Origin: Thalassobaculum sp. OXR-137
GTDB taxonomy: Bacteria > Pseudomonadota > Alphaproteobacteria > Thalassobaculales > Thalassobaculaceae
Assembly (NCBI RefSeq): GCF_034377285.1
Contig: NZ_CP139715.1
Location: 496,001 to 560,000, forward strand
Direction: 5' to 3'
DNA: 64,000 bases
The notes beneath the pieces are model-generated. The model was not told the DNA's origin. It was given only the letters and a program-made list of their open reading frames with translations, and did not search any database. The translations under genes and the position numbers were made by a program. Shown one piece after another: positions 21,880-29,805 of the stretch (position 1 is its first letter; every line of letters begins with the position of its first letter).

Positions 21880-21935
21880 GGATCGGCGTCCTCTTCCGTT
21901 GGACGGGGGTTAGGCCGGAGCTGCGCGACGGGGCG

Positions 21936-22733
21936 TCAGCGGGTGGCTGCCTGCGACACCGTGCGGGCCGCCCGGTCGATCACGTCCGCCACCGCAAGCG
22001 GCTGCGTGAGGAACGGCACGTGGCTGGCTTCGACCTCGACGACCTCGGCCCCGATGCGGTCTGCCTGTTGGCGCAGCAGACGCGGGTCGATCGCATGGTC
22101 CTGGGTCGCCACGACCGCCCAGCTCGGCTTGCTGCGCCAGGCTGCCTGGGTCAGGCGGGTACCGAAGATCGCCATGTTGATCGGCACCTGGGAGTCGCGC
22201 AGGAAGGCGGCGTCGGGGTCGCTCGTATCCCCGGCGAAGCCCGCCTGGAAGAGCTCCCGGTTCACGAAGCCGAACCCGTCGGCGCCGGTCTCGATGACGA
22301 ACTCCTTCGGCGCGGGAATCTCGGCGAACTGGTCGCCCGTGCTCTCACCGACATCCGGGGCGAGGGCGGAGACATAGACCAGTCCGGCCACGTTCGGGTC
22401 GGTACCGGCCTCGGTGATGACCGAGCCGCCGTAGGAATGACCGACGAGGATGCTGGGGCCCTCCTGACGCGCGAGGATCCGACGGGTGGCGTTCACGTCG
22501 TCCTCGAACGAGGTCAGCGGGTTCTGCACGATGGCGACGCGATAGCCGCGCGCGGTCAGTTCGTCATAGACGCCGCGCCAGCCGGAGCCGTCAGCGAAGG
22601 CCCCGTGGACAAGGACCACGGTTCGCACCGCCTGGTCGTCTGCGATACGGGAGGCGGCATCGGCCGGCGAGGAGCCGGCGACGGCTGCGGCGGCTGCTAC
22701 AGCAATGATCGTGTTGCGGAGAGGTGAGGTCAC
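21936..22733 (-). CDS. Exported alpha/beta fold hydrolase
   Basis: This 265-aa hydrolase has a Sec-type signal peptide (MTSPLRNTIIAVAAAAAVAGSSPADAA). The catalytic core shows the oxyanion region VLVHGAFADGSGWRGVY, the nucleophile elbow GHSYGGSV, and a C-terminal His in ASHVPFLTQP. The start is GTG 22733, with AGGAG six bases upstream. It is the first gene of the operon, 56 bases before the GMC gene. It resembles the YP/MhpC-like hydrolases often paired with stress or xenobiotic regulators. The substrate is unknown. Confidence 0.85.
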   Translation of the reverse strand: MTSPLRNTIIAVAAAAAVAGSSPADAASRIADDQAVRTVVLVHGAFADGSGWRGVYDELTARGYRVAIVQNPLTSFEDDVNATRRILARQEGPSILVGHSYGGSVITEAGTDPNVAGLVYVSALAPDVGESTGDQFAEIPAPKEFVIETGADGFGFVNRELFQAGFAGDTSDPDAAFLRDSQVPINMAIFGTRLTQAAWRSKPSWAVVATQDHAIDPRLLRQQADRIGAEVVEVEASHVPFLTQPLAVADVIDRAARTVSQAATR

Positions 22734-23035
22734 GATGAACTCCTGTTGGTACACGGTTGGGTGTCGCGTCGGGGTTGCTCTATGCAATGGACGCACGGAG
22801 CCGTTACCAGAGATCGATTGACGAGATCTCTTGGAGGTCGAAGGTTTATTGTTGGATGTGGTGTGGTCGTGGTCTTTTGTCTGGAGTTATTTCACCAGAG
22901 TATTGCGTCGTTCTTGACGTCTTCAGAGATAGCGCGTTTCTTGTGGAATGTGCTCTCGAAGGTGGGCTATTTTCTTCGAAATCCCTGAGTATTTCGACCG
23001 AATGGCATCTATAACTTCCAGTTTGGGTCGATATT
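22734..23035. promoter_or_regulatory. AT-rich divergent region with inverted repeat
   Basis: This 302-base gap between the exported-hydrolase operon and the Lrp-like regulator is much richer in A+T than its surroundings from about 22830. TCGAAAT (22976-22982) and ATTTCGA (22991-22997) form a perfect 7-bp inverted repeat with an 8-base spacer, 38 bases before the regulator's ATG. This size and symmetry suit an Lrp/AsnC dimer site. No gene was found inside. Confidence 0.5.
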
Positions 23036-23512
23036 ATGAAAGAGTCTTCCGCAGCAGTGCTCGATCGGATCGACATCAAGATCCTGCGGGCCCTTCACGT
23101 CCAGGGTCGGCTGACCAACGCCGAGCTTGCCGCGCGAGTGAACGTCAGCCCCGCGACCTGCCACAGACGGACGCAACGTCTCTTCGACGAAGGATTCATC
23201 ACCGGGGTCAGGGCTGACCTGGCGCCGGCGCGGGTCGGGCTCGGTACCCTGGTCATGGTCGGCGTCATGCTCGAGAGATCGTCCCCAGAGCACCGCGCGG
23301 CCTTCGAAGAGGCCGTCGGGACGATGAAGGAGATTCTCGACTGCCTCCTGGTGGCGGGGGATTTCGATTTCTTGTTGAAGATCCGCTGCCGCGACATGGA
23401 CGATTTCAACAAGCTGCAGGGGGAGAAACTGATCGCCCTGCCGGGCGTGCGACAGACGCGAACCTTCTTCGTCATGAAGACGGTGAAGGAGAACGCCCAC
23501 TTGCCGTTCTGA
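23036..23512 (+). CDS. Lrp/AsnC family transcriptional regulator
   Basis: This 158-aa feast/famine regulator has an N-terminal AsnC-type winged HTH (LDRIDIKILRALHVQGRLTNAELAARVNVSPATCHRRTQRLFDEGFI). A RAM effector domain follows with the usual VAGDFDFLLKIRCRDMDDFNKL and GVRQTRTFFVMKTVKENAHLP ending. The ligand is usually an amino acid. It is divergent from the hydrolase/GMC operon, the likely target. Confidence 0.92.
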   Translation: MKESSAAVLDRIDIKILRALHVQGRLTNAELAARVNVSPATCHRRTQRLFDEGFITGVRADLAPARVGLGTLVMVGVMLERSSPEHRAAFEEAVGTMKEILDCLLVAGDFDFLLKIRCRDMDDFNKLQGEKLIALPGVRQTRTFFVMKTVKENAHLPF

Positions 23513-23614
23513 CGGGTCGATCGGCCGCGCATGGCCTGTGACGGCCATCGCCAGGAACCTGTTATGGATCGCAGAGCGCATGGGTTTTCTCCAGTTGGAA
23601 GGCTGTCGGTGGCC

Positions 23615-24394
23615 CTACACGGTCGGAATGGTCCCGCCGTCGATGACATATTCGGCGCCGGTGAGGGTCGCGGCCCGATCGGACGCCAGGAACGCGACGA
23701 AATTGGCGACCTCTTCCGGCGCCGACGGTCGGCCGATGGGGATGCCGCCGAGCGACTTCATGACGAGTTCCCGTCCGCCGGCGCTGTCGGTGCCGGCGTC
23801 CCGGCCGATCCGCTCCGTCAGGCGGACGGATGCCTCGGTCTCGATCCAGCCCGGCGATACCCTCAGGACCCGCACGCCCTTCGGCGATACCTCCTTGGAC
23901 AGAGCCTTGCTGTAGGTGGACAAGGCCGCCTTGGCGGCGGCATAGGCGGTCGTCGATTCCGGCAAGGGCAGGGTGCTCTGGATCGAGGTGACGTGAATGA
24001 CCACGCCCCGCCGCCGCTGGACCATGGCTGGCACCAGCGCGCGGTCCAGCCGCACCGCCGGCATCAGATTGAGGTCGATCTCCCGAGACCAGTCGGCGTC
24101 GCCGAGCGCGCCGAAGCCGCCCGCCGGTGCCGATGACCCGCCGAGCATATGGACCAGAACATCGACCTCCCCCAGACGCTCAAGGGCCGCCGCGGCAAGC
24201 GCGGCGCAGCCCTGCGCGGTGGTCAGATCGGCGGCCACGAATGACGCTTCCGGCATCTCCGCCGGCCGGGACCGCGCAACTGTCAGGACAGTCGCGCCAA
24301 GCTCCCGGAAGAGCGCCACGGTCGCTGCCCCGGCGCCCCGCGTCCCAGACGTGACCAGGACACGCTTGCCCTGGAGCTGAAGAAAGTCGCTCAT
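23615..24394 (-). CDS. SDR family oxidoreductase
   Basis: This 259-aa short-chain dehydrogenase has a cofactor loop [11 protein letters not shown] instead of the usual TGxxxGIG. It keeps the catalytic Ser in TSIQST, YxxxK in [18 protein letters not shown] and a normal C-terminal [11 protein letters not shown]. It resembles SDRs annotated as 3-oxoacyl-ACP reductase-like proteins of unknown substrate. It overlaps the preceding SnoaL-like gene by four bases (ATGA), so the two are translationally coupled. Both are divergent from a LysR gene. Confidence 0.88.
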   Translation of the reverse strand: MSDFLQLQGKRVLVTSGTRGAGAATVALFRELGATVLTVARSRPAEMPEASFVAADLTTAQGCAALAAAALERLGEVDVLVHMLGGSSAPAGGFGALGDADWSREIDLNLMPAVRLDRALVPAMVQRRRGVVIHVTSIQSTLPLPESTTAYAAAKAALSTYSKALSKEVSPKGVRVLRVSPGWIETEASVRLTERIGRDAGTDSAGGRELVMKSLGGIPIGRPSAPEEVANFVAFLASDRAATLTGAEYVIDGGTIPTV

Positions 24395-24714
24395 GCGCCG
24401 ATCTCCAGCGTCGAAATCCGGGCGTCACGGAGTCCGAAGGTGAAGGTAAGCAGGGCGGGGCTTCCGGGGAACTGTCCCTCCACCCGGGCACGAACGACGG
24501 TGCGACCATCCTCGTCTCGGATCTCGCATGGTTCCGCCGTATGCCCGTACGCCTCGTGCGCGGCGCGCCACCAGGCCTCGATGGCCGCGTGGCCCACATG
24601 GGTCTTGCCTTCGTCCCGGACGGTCGCGTCGGGAGAGAAGGCATCCAGCGGAGCGTCTCCGCCCGTTTCCTTTGCGGCGTCGAAGTAGAGTGCGATCGGT
24701 GCAGCTGGTTTCAT
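24391..24714 (-). CDS. SnoaL-like / NTF2-like domain protein
   Basis: This 107-aa protein has the cone-shaped NTF2/SnoaL pattern: an N-terminal helix ([12 protein letters not shown]), then [37 protein letters not shown] and beta strands ending ISTLEIGA. Such domains bind small molecules or act as isomerases or hydrolases. Coupling to the SDR suggests joint action on one metabolite. No specific substrate can be assigned. Confidence 0.83.
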   Translation of the reverse strand: MKPAAPIALYFDAAKETGGDAPLDAFSPDATVRDEGKTHVGHAAIEAWWRAAHEAYGHTAEPCEIRDEDGRTVVRARVEGQFPGSPALLTFTFGLRDARISTLEIGA

Positions 24715-24763
24715 GACCGTGTCCCTGTCGACTGTGTCTGTCGGTCATGATCTAGGCGTGGAC

Positions 24764-24776
24764 ATTCATCCTGAAT
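24764..24776. promoter_or_regulatory. Inverted repeat, possible LysR operator
   Basis: ATTCA (24764-24768) and TGAAT (24772-24776) form a perfect 5-bp inverted repeat with a 3-base centre in the 107-base gap between the SnoaL-like gene and the LysR gene. Its position, 46 bases before the LysR ATG, suits an operator. Support is symmetry only. Confidence 0.35.
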
Positions 24777-24821
24777 AGAGGGACAAAGTTGGATGATAAA
24801 TCACGATATTCGGGACTAACG

Positions 24822-25733
24822 ATGAGTTACCGTCCTGGCCTCATCGAACTGGATGCGGTCGTCGCGATCGTGCGTGAGGGGTCGTTTCGCGGTGCTGCGC
24901 GGGCGCTGGGCCTGTCCACGACCGCTTTGAGCAACGCGGTGGCGAAGTTGGAGGCAGGTCTCGGCGTGCGTCTGTTCAACCGCACGACGCGAAGCGTCTC
25001 CCTGACCGATGCCGGCCGGACCTTCATCGCACAGATGGGACCGGCACTGCGCGACATTCACGACGCTCTCGATACCGCCCGTTCGCAGCAAGTCACGCCG
25101 TCCGGCACGCTGCGGATCAACGCCTTCGCGGCCGGCGCTAGGGAGATCATGGCGGATCTGATCCTGGAGTTTCTGCGTCGGTATCCCGAGGTTCACATCG
25201 ATCTCGTCACCGAGGAGAGGCTGAGCGATATCGTTGCCGGGGGTTTCGATCTCGGCCTGCGCCGGGCGGATCTGGTGCCCGCCGATATGATTGCGGTCCC
25301 GCTCGGTCGCCTGCAGCGCTATGCGGTTGTCGCCTCCCCCGGTTATGCCGACCGGCACGGCGTACCGAGCACCCCGGCGGACTTGGAAAAACATCGATGC
25401 ATCCGGGCGCGCCTGCCGAACGGTGCCCTGCTGCGCTGGCATTTCGAGCGGCGCGGCGAGACCGTTCAGGTCGATGTGGACGGCCCGGTGACGCTGGACG
25501 AAGCCAGTCTCGCACTGGCGGCGGCCCGCGAAGGTGTGGGGATCGGCCTGTTCCTGGAGCAGAACGTCCGCGAGGACATCGCAGCGGGTACGCTGATACG
25601 CGTGCTGGAGGACTGGACGCCTCCGCTGGGCGACCTCTGCCTCTACTATCCGGGCCGACGGAATCCGTCGGCGGCATTGAAGGCGTTCATCGGCCTTGCT
25701 CGCAGCCTGAATAAGAAGGCGGGCCGTCCATGA
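24822..25733 (+). CDS. LysR family transcriptional regulator
   Basis: This LysR regulator is about 303 aa. The HTH region is [49 protein letters not shown]; the effector domain ends [21 protein letters not shown], the same ending as the LysR protein at 3191-4078. I start it at ATG 24822 ([13 protein letters not shown]); a TTG 11 codons upstream is open but less likely. It is divergent from the SDR/SnoaL-like pair, its probable target. Confidence 0.9.
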   Translation: MSYRPGLIELDAVVAIVREGSFRGAARALGLSTTALSNAVAKLEAGLGVRLFNRTTRSVSLTDAGRTFIAQMGPALRDIHDALDTARSQQVTPSGTLRINAFAAGAREIMADLILEFLRRYPEVHIDLVTEERLSDIVAGGFDLGLRRADLVPADMIAVPLGRLQRYAVVASPGYADRHGVPSTPADLEKHRCIRARLPNGALLRWHFERRGETVQVDVDGPVTLDEASLALAAAREGVGIGLFLEQNVREDIAAGTLIRVLEDWTPPLGDLCLYYPGRRNPSAALKAFIGLARSLNKKAGRP

Positions 25734-25870
25734 TGCGAGAAAATTATCGGCCTACGGAGGGACAGTTTCAGCTGACCAACCAACGTTCTGCTCTGCGGCG
25801 AAGAACTCATAGCCCTCGAGCGTTCGGTATGGGTCGATAATGTTGCGCCCTCGACAGTGCATATAGGCTG

Positions 25871-26770
25871 CTAAGACTTGAGCTTTTCCACTAGGAAGTC
25901 GACGAACACGCGCACGCGCGTCGGCATCGATGGCCCGCCAATGAAGATTGCGTGAATGGCTTCGCGGTCCTGCGGATTGAAATCCTCCAGCAGGGGGACG
26001 AGTTCGCCGCTGGCCAGAGCATCGCCGATATGAAAATTGCCGACGCGGGTGATGCCGACGCCTTGGGTGGCGAGCTGCACCAGGGTTTCGCCGTTGTTGG
26101 CTGTGATGCTCCCGCTGACGGGCAGAATGTAGCTGCGGCCGTTTTCGAGGAATGGCCAGCCGGGCTCGATGCGTCGGAAGCTGAAATCAAGGCAGTTGTG
26201 ATGGGCAAGGTCCGCCGGTGTCTGCGGTACCCCGGCACGCGCAAGATATGCCGGTGACGCCACGACCGTGCGACCGGTCTCCCCGAGGCGCCGTGCGGTC
26301 AGCGGGCTGTCAATCAGCGGGCCGAAACGGACAGCCACATCGGCTCTGCCGCCGAGAATGTCGGCGATCTCGTCGCTGGCATCCACCTCCACAATAATCT
26401 CTGGATAACGTTCGAGGAACTCAGCAAGGGCGGGAACCACCGTGAGCCTGCCGTGCGCGCTGGCGACACTGACGCGGACATGGCCGCGCGGCCGCCCCCT
26501 GTCGGCGATCGCTTCTTCGGCCTCGTCCAGATCAGCCAGAATACGGCAGGCCGAACGGAGATACGCCTCTCCTTCGGGCGTGAGCCGCAGACTGCGCGTC
26601 GTGCGCACCACAAGCCGGACCCCTAGGCGCTCCTCGATCCGGGTAACACTGCGGCTGACCGCTGAGGGTGTGAGACCGAGGTCGCGTGCCGTAGCCGACA
26701 GACTGCCCGCATGGGCGACCGCCATGAAGGTCGCCATCTCACCCGCCCGGTCGGCCTTGTATCGCTCCAT
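25871..26770 (-). CDS. LysR family transcriptional regulator
   Basis: This 299-aa LysR protein has the HTH MATFMAVAHAGSLSATARDLGLTPSAVSRSVTRIEERLGVRL and then TRSLRLTPEGEAYL. The effector domain contains VASPAYLARAGVPQTPADLAHHNCLDF, common in regulators of aldo/keto reductases and quinone-type oxidoreductases. It is divergent from the aldo/keto reductase gene at 26930, the likely target. The 137 bases between it and the preceding LysR gene hold nothing recognisable. Confidence 0.9.
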   Translation of the reverse strand: MERYKADRAGEMATFMAVAHAGSLSATARDLGLTPSAVSRSVTRIEERLGVRLVVRTTRSLRLTPEGEAYLRSACRILADLDEAEEAIADRGRPRGHVRVSVASAHGRLTVVPALAEFLERYPEIIVEVDASDEIADILGGRADVAVRFGPLIDSPLTARRLGETGRTVVASPAYLARAGVPQTPADLAHHNCLDFSFRRIEPGWPFLENGRSYILPVSGSITANNGETLVQLATQGVGITRVGNFHIGDALASGELVPLLEDFNPQDREAIHAIFIGGPSMPTRVRVFVDFLVEKLKS

Positions 26771-26798
26771 TTGTGAATCCTATGCAAAGGAGAGTGAC

Positions 26799-26817
26799 GC
26801 CGGATACAACTACCGGC
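26799..26817. promoter_or_regulatory. Inverted repeat between LysR and aldo/keto reductase
   Basis: GCCGG (26799-26803) and CCGGC (26813-26817) form a perfect inverted repeat with a 9-base spacer in the 159-base divergent region. It is a possible operator for the LysR regulator, from symmetry and position only. Confidence 0.35.
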
Positions 26818-26929
26818 GGATTTCGAGGTCAATCATATAGGGCGGAGAACAGATCTCGTGGTGCGGCAGTGGCCCGCTCGATGGCCATTGCTCGGCGCCG
26901 AAGCCACCTGCTCCGAAAAGGACTCGTCG

Positions 26930-27967
26930 ATGGAATACAGAACCCTGGGCCGCTCCGGCCTCAAGGTCCCCGCCCTGAGCTTCGGTGCCGGCACGTTCGG
27001 CGGATCCGGCCCGCTTTTTAGCCATTGGGGCACCTCCGATGTCGATGACGCGCGCCGGCTTGTCGACATCTGCCTGGAGGCCGGCGTCACGCTCTTCGAT
27101 ACTGCGGATGTGTATTCCGACGGAGCATCCGAGGAGGTGCTCGGACAGGCCGTCGCCGGACGGCGCGATGCGGTGCTTCTATCGACCAAGATGGGGTTGC
27201 CGATGGGAGACGGCCCCACCGATGCCGGGTCGTCGCGGTCTCGTCTGATCGCTGGGGTCGACGCCGCCCTCCGGCGTCTCGGAACAGATCATATCGACCT
27301 GCTCCAGCTCCACGCCTTCGACGCCTTCACCCCGATCGAGGAGGTGCTCGCCACCCTCGACCAGTTCGTGCGCAGCGGCAAGGTGCGCTATGTCGGCGTG
27401 TCGAACTTTTCCGGTTGGCAGGTGATGAAGTCGCTGGCTGCGGCCGACAGGCATGGCTGGCCGCGCTACGTTGCCCATCAGGTCTATTATTCCCTGGTCG
27501 GGCGCGACTACGAATGGGATCTCATGCCCCTCGCTGCCGATCAGGGGGTTGGCGCCATGGTCTGGAGCCCGCTGGGGTGGGGGCGTCTGACCGGCAAGAT
27601 CCGGCGGGGCAAACCGATCCCGGAAGCGAGCAGGCTGCACGAGACGGCCGCTTTCGGTCCGCCTGTAGACGACGCCCACCTCTATTCGGTTGTCGACATG
27701 CTCGATGTCGTGGCTGAAGAAACCGGTCGGTCTGTGCCGCAGGTCGCGCTGAATTGGCTCCTGCAGCGGCCTACCGTGTCCTCGGTCATCATCGGGGCAC
27801 GCAATGAAGCGCAGCTGCGCGACAATCTCGGCGCCGTCGGCTGGAGTCTGACGCCGGACCAGGTCGGCCGGCTTGACGCGGCGAGTGCTGTCGCCGCGCC
27901 CTATCCCCATTTTCCTTACCGCCGACAGGAGGCCTTCGCGCGACTTAACCCGCCTCTCGCCGGCTGA
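26930..27967 (+). CDS. Aldo/keto reductase
   Basis: This 345-aa NADPH-dependent aldo/keto reductase starts MEYRTLGRSGLKVPALSFG. The catalytic Asp and Tyr are in FDTADVYSDGASEEVLG, the Lys in STKMG, and the His in LLQLHAFD, completing the AKR tetrad. The C-terminal cofactor region has SVIIGARNEAQLRDNL. ATG 26930 has AGGA eight bases upstream; a GTG 24 codons earlier is rejected because its translation is Trp/Arg-rich noise. It probably reduces aldehydes or ketones and may share control with the MFS gene that follows after 69 bases. Confidence 0.92.
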   Translation: MEYRTLGRSGLKVPALSFGAGTFGGSGPLFSHWGTSDVDDARRLVDICLEAGVTLFDTADVYSDGASEEVLGQAVAGRRDAVLLSTKMGLPMGDGPTDAGSSRSRLIAGVDAALRRLGTDHIDLLQLHAFDAFTPIEEVLATLDQFVRSGKVRYVGVSNFSGWQVMKSLAAADRHGWPRYVAHQVYYSLVGRDYEWDLMPLAADQGVGAMVWSPLGWGRLTGKIRRGKPIPEASRLHETAAFGPPVDDAHLYSVVDMLDVVAEETGRSVPQVALNWLLQRPTVSSVIIGARNEAQLRDNLGAVGWSLTPDQVGRLDAASAVAAPYPHFPYRRQEAFARLNPPLAG

Positions 27968-28036
27968 CACCGGTCTTTCCGCATCGCCGGCGGCCTCTCT
28001 GGGGCCAGCCTGATCTCCTTTTCAAAGTGCTCTTCC

Positions 28037-29203
28037 ATGAAACTCAATCCTCCGCTACTGGCGCTCTCCCTGGGTGCCTTCGGCATCGGCGTCACCGAGT
28101 TTTCCCCCATGGGCATGCTGCCGCTGATCGCGTCGGATCTTGGGGTGTCGATCCCGATGGCGGGCCTCCTGGTAAGCGCCTATGCCTTCGGGGTGCTCGT
28201 CGGCGCCCCCGTCATGACTCTTGCCTTTGCCGGAATGGCCCGACGTAACCTCCTGCTTCTCGCGATGGCCATCTTCATCGCAGGCAACCTGATTTCCGCG
28301 CTTGCCGACAGCTACGCGACACTTCTGATCGGTCGGGTCATAACCTCCTTCAATCACGGCGCCTTTTTCGGTGTCGGGGCGGTGGTCGCCGCCAATGTGG
28401 TGCCGCCGCACAAGCGGGCGGGGGCCGTCGCAGCGATGTTCTCGGGCCTCACCCTGGCCACGATTGGGGGCGTGCCGCTCGCCGCCTGGACGGCGGAGGT
28501 CGTGGGTTGGCGTAACGTGTTCTTCGGAATCTCGGCGGTCGGCGTCGTCACCGTGCTCGCGTTGATCGGGTCACTGCCGCCGATGAAGGTCGAGCGCAGG
28601 GTGAATATGCGGGCTGAACTTAAGGTCCTGTTCGGCCGGCCGGTCGTCGCGGCGCTTCTTCTCACTGTCGTGAGCGCGAGCGCCATGTTCACCGTCTTCA
28701 CCTATATCGTCCCGATCCTGCAGGTCGAGACACAGGCCGATGCCGGTTTCGTCATGGCGATGCTGGTGCTCTATGGCGTCGGACTGGCGGTCGGGAACTG
28801 GGTGGGCGGGTACTTCGCGGACCGGTCCCTCGACGGCACGGTGATCGGCTCGCTCATCGCGGTGATGATTCTGCTCGTTCTCTTTGCCACGGGCATGAAC
28901 GCTTCTTTGGCCGCTGCCCCTCTGATTTTCCTGTGGGGCATCGCCAGCTTCGCCTTGGTGCCCCCACTCCAGACCCGGGTGGTGATGGTGGCCGCCGATG
29001 CGCCAAATCTCGCCTCGGCGATGAACATCGGGGCCTTCAATCTCGGCAATGCGATCGGTGCCGCACTTGGAGGGGCGGTGATCGATGCCGGGCTTGGGTA
29101 TCCGGCCGTGTCGCTCGCGGGGGCCGGAACGGCGGCTGCCGGATTAGCACTCGCCCTAACGCTCAGGCGGGGTCGAAAGCGGTCCAGTTCGGTGCCAGCG
29201 TAG
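28037..29203 (+). CDS. MFS transporter, DHA1/AraJ-like
   Basis: This 388-aa major facilitator has 12 predicted helices. The N-terminal half includes FGIGVTEFSPMGMLPLIASDLGVS and the motif A-like loop after helix 2 (AFAGMARRNLL). Helix 4-5 carry SFNHGAFFGVGAVVAANVVPPHKRAGAVA, typical of the AraJ/PbuE-like sugar and purine efflux group. It is probably a proton-driven exporter. It follows the aldo/keto reductase and may be in the same operon. Confidence 0.88.
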   Translation: MKLNPPLLALSLGAFGIGVTEFSPMGMLPLIASDLGVSIPMAGLLVSAYAFGVLVGAPVMTLAFAGMARRNLLLLAMAIFIAGNLISALADSYATLLIGRVITSFNHGAFFGVGAVVAANVVPPHKRAGAVAAMFSGLTLATIGGVPLAAWTAEVVGWRNVFFGISAVGVVTVLALIGSLPPMKVERRVNMRAELKVLFGRPVVAALLLTVVSASAMFTVFTYIVPILQVETQADAGFVMAMLVLYGVGLAVGNWVGGYFADRSLDGTVIGSLIAVMILLVLFATGMNASLAAAPLIFLWGIASFALVPPLQTRVVMVAADAPNLASAMNIGAFNLGNAIGAALGGAVIDAGLGYPAVSLAGAGTAAAGLALALTLRRGRKRSSSVPA

Positions 29204-29805
29204 GGAGGCCGCTTCTGCCGCACCAATTGCACGTGTCCGGCTCGCCTGGTTCTCAAGACCGCTTTGTGTCGTCGTGGCTAAGTCCTCCGGCTGCCGCTAC
29301 GGGTCGCTGAAGGCCGAGTGGGATATTGGCTCTGCAGGGTGGGAAGCTGAAGTTCGTTGCACGAAGCCCGAACGGGGTTCCTGGCGATGACGCGATACTC
29401 GGAGTTCTCCTTTGACGCCTCGACAGATACCGGCATCACGCAGGCAACCGTTACCGACGGGACGAATAGTGTAACGCCGCAGCAAGTTGCCGTTCCCGTG
29501 CGTGATCCCGCTGTCGGTCTCACCGGCGGCGTCGCCGTCAAGGGCGTGTACCGAACCCGGCCTTCCCTCAATACGGCAGAGCCTTTTCTCGACGGCCATT
29601 TTCCATGGGCGCACAGGCCCAGACTATGAAACCGACATCTGTGATGTTTGTTTGCTTTGTTTTATATTCATTCTATTTGGTTTTCATTACGATTTATCAA
29701 AATCTGTATCAAATATGCGCTTAGAGTCTTTTTATAGCTCTTGATGGTCTCGTCCGCGATTAGGTAAGACGCAGCAGGGCGTGATGGAGGACGGAGCAGG
29801 GTGTG
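29204..29805. other. 602-bp gap before the giant RTX gene
   Basis: No gene can be supported here. Several short overlapping open frames lie between 29278 and 29629 on both strands, without RBS or familiar motifs. From about 29630 to 29770 the sequence is very AT-rich (TTGTTTTATATTC, GATTTATCAAAATC), which marks the likely promoter region of the RTX gene starting at 29806. Confidence 0.45.

Noticed and set aside
29278-29629. Overlapping 90-105 codon frames on both strands before the giant RTX gene
   Set aside because: None has a ribosome-binding site, a recognisable motif or consistent codon use. They may be remnants, but cannot be supported as genes.
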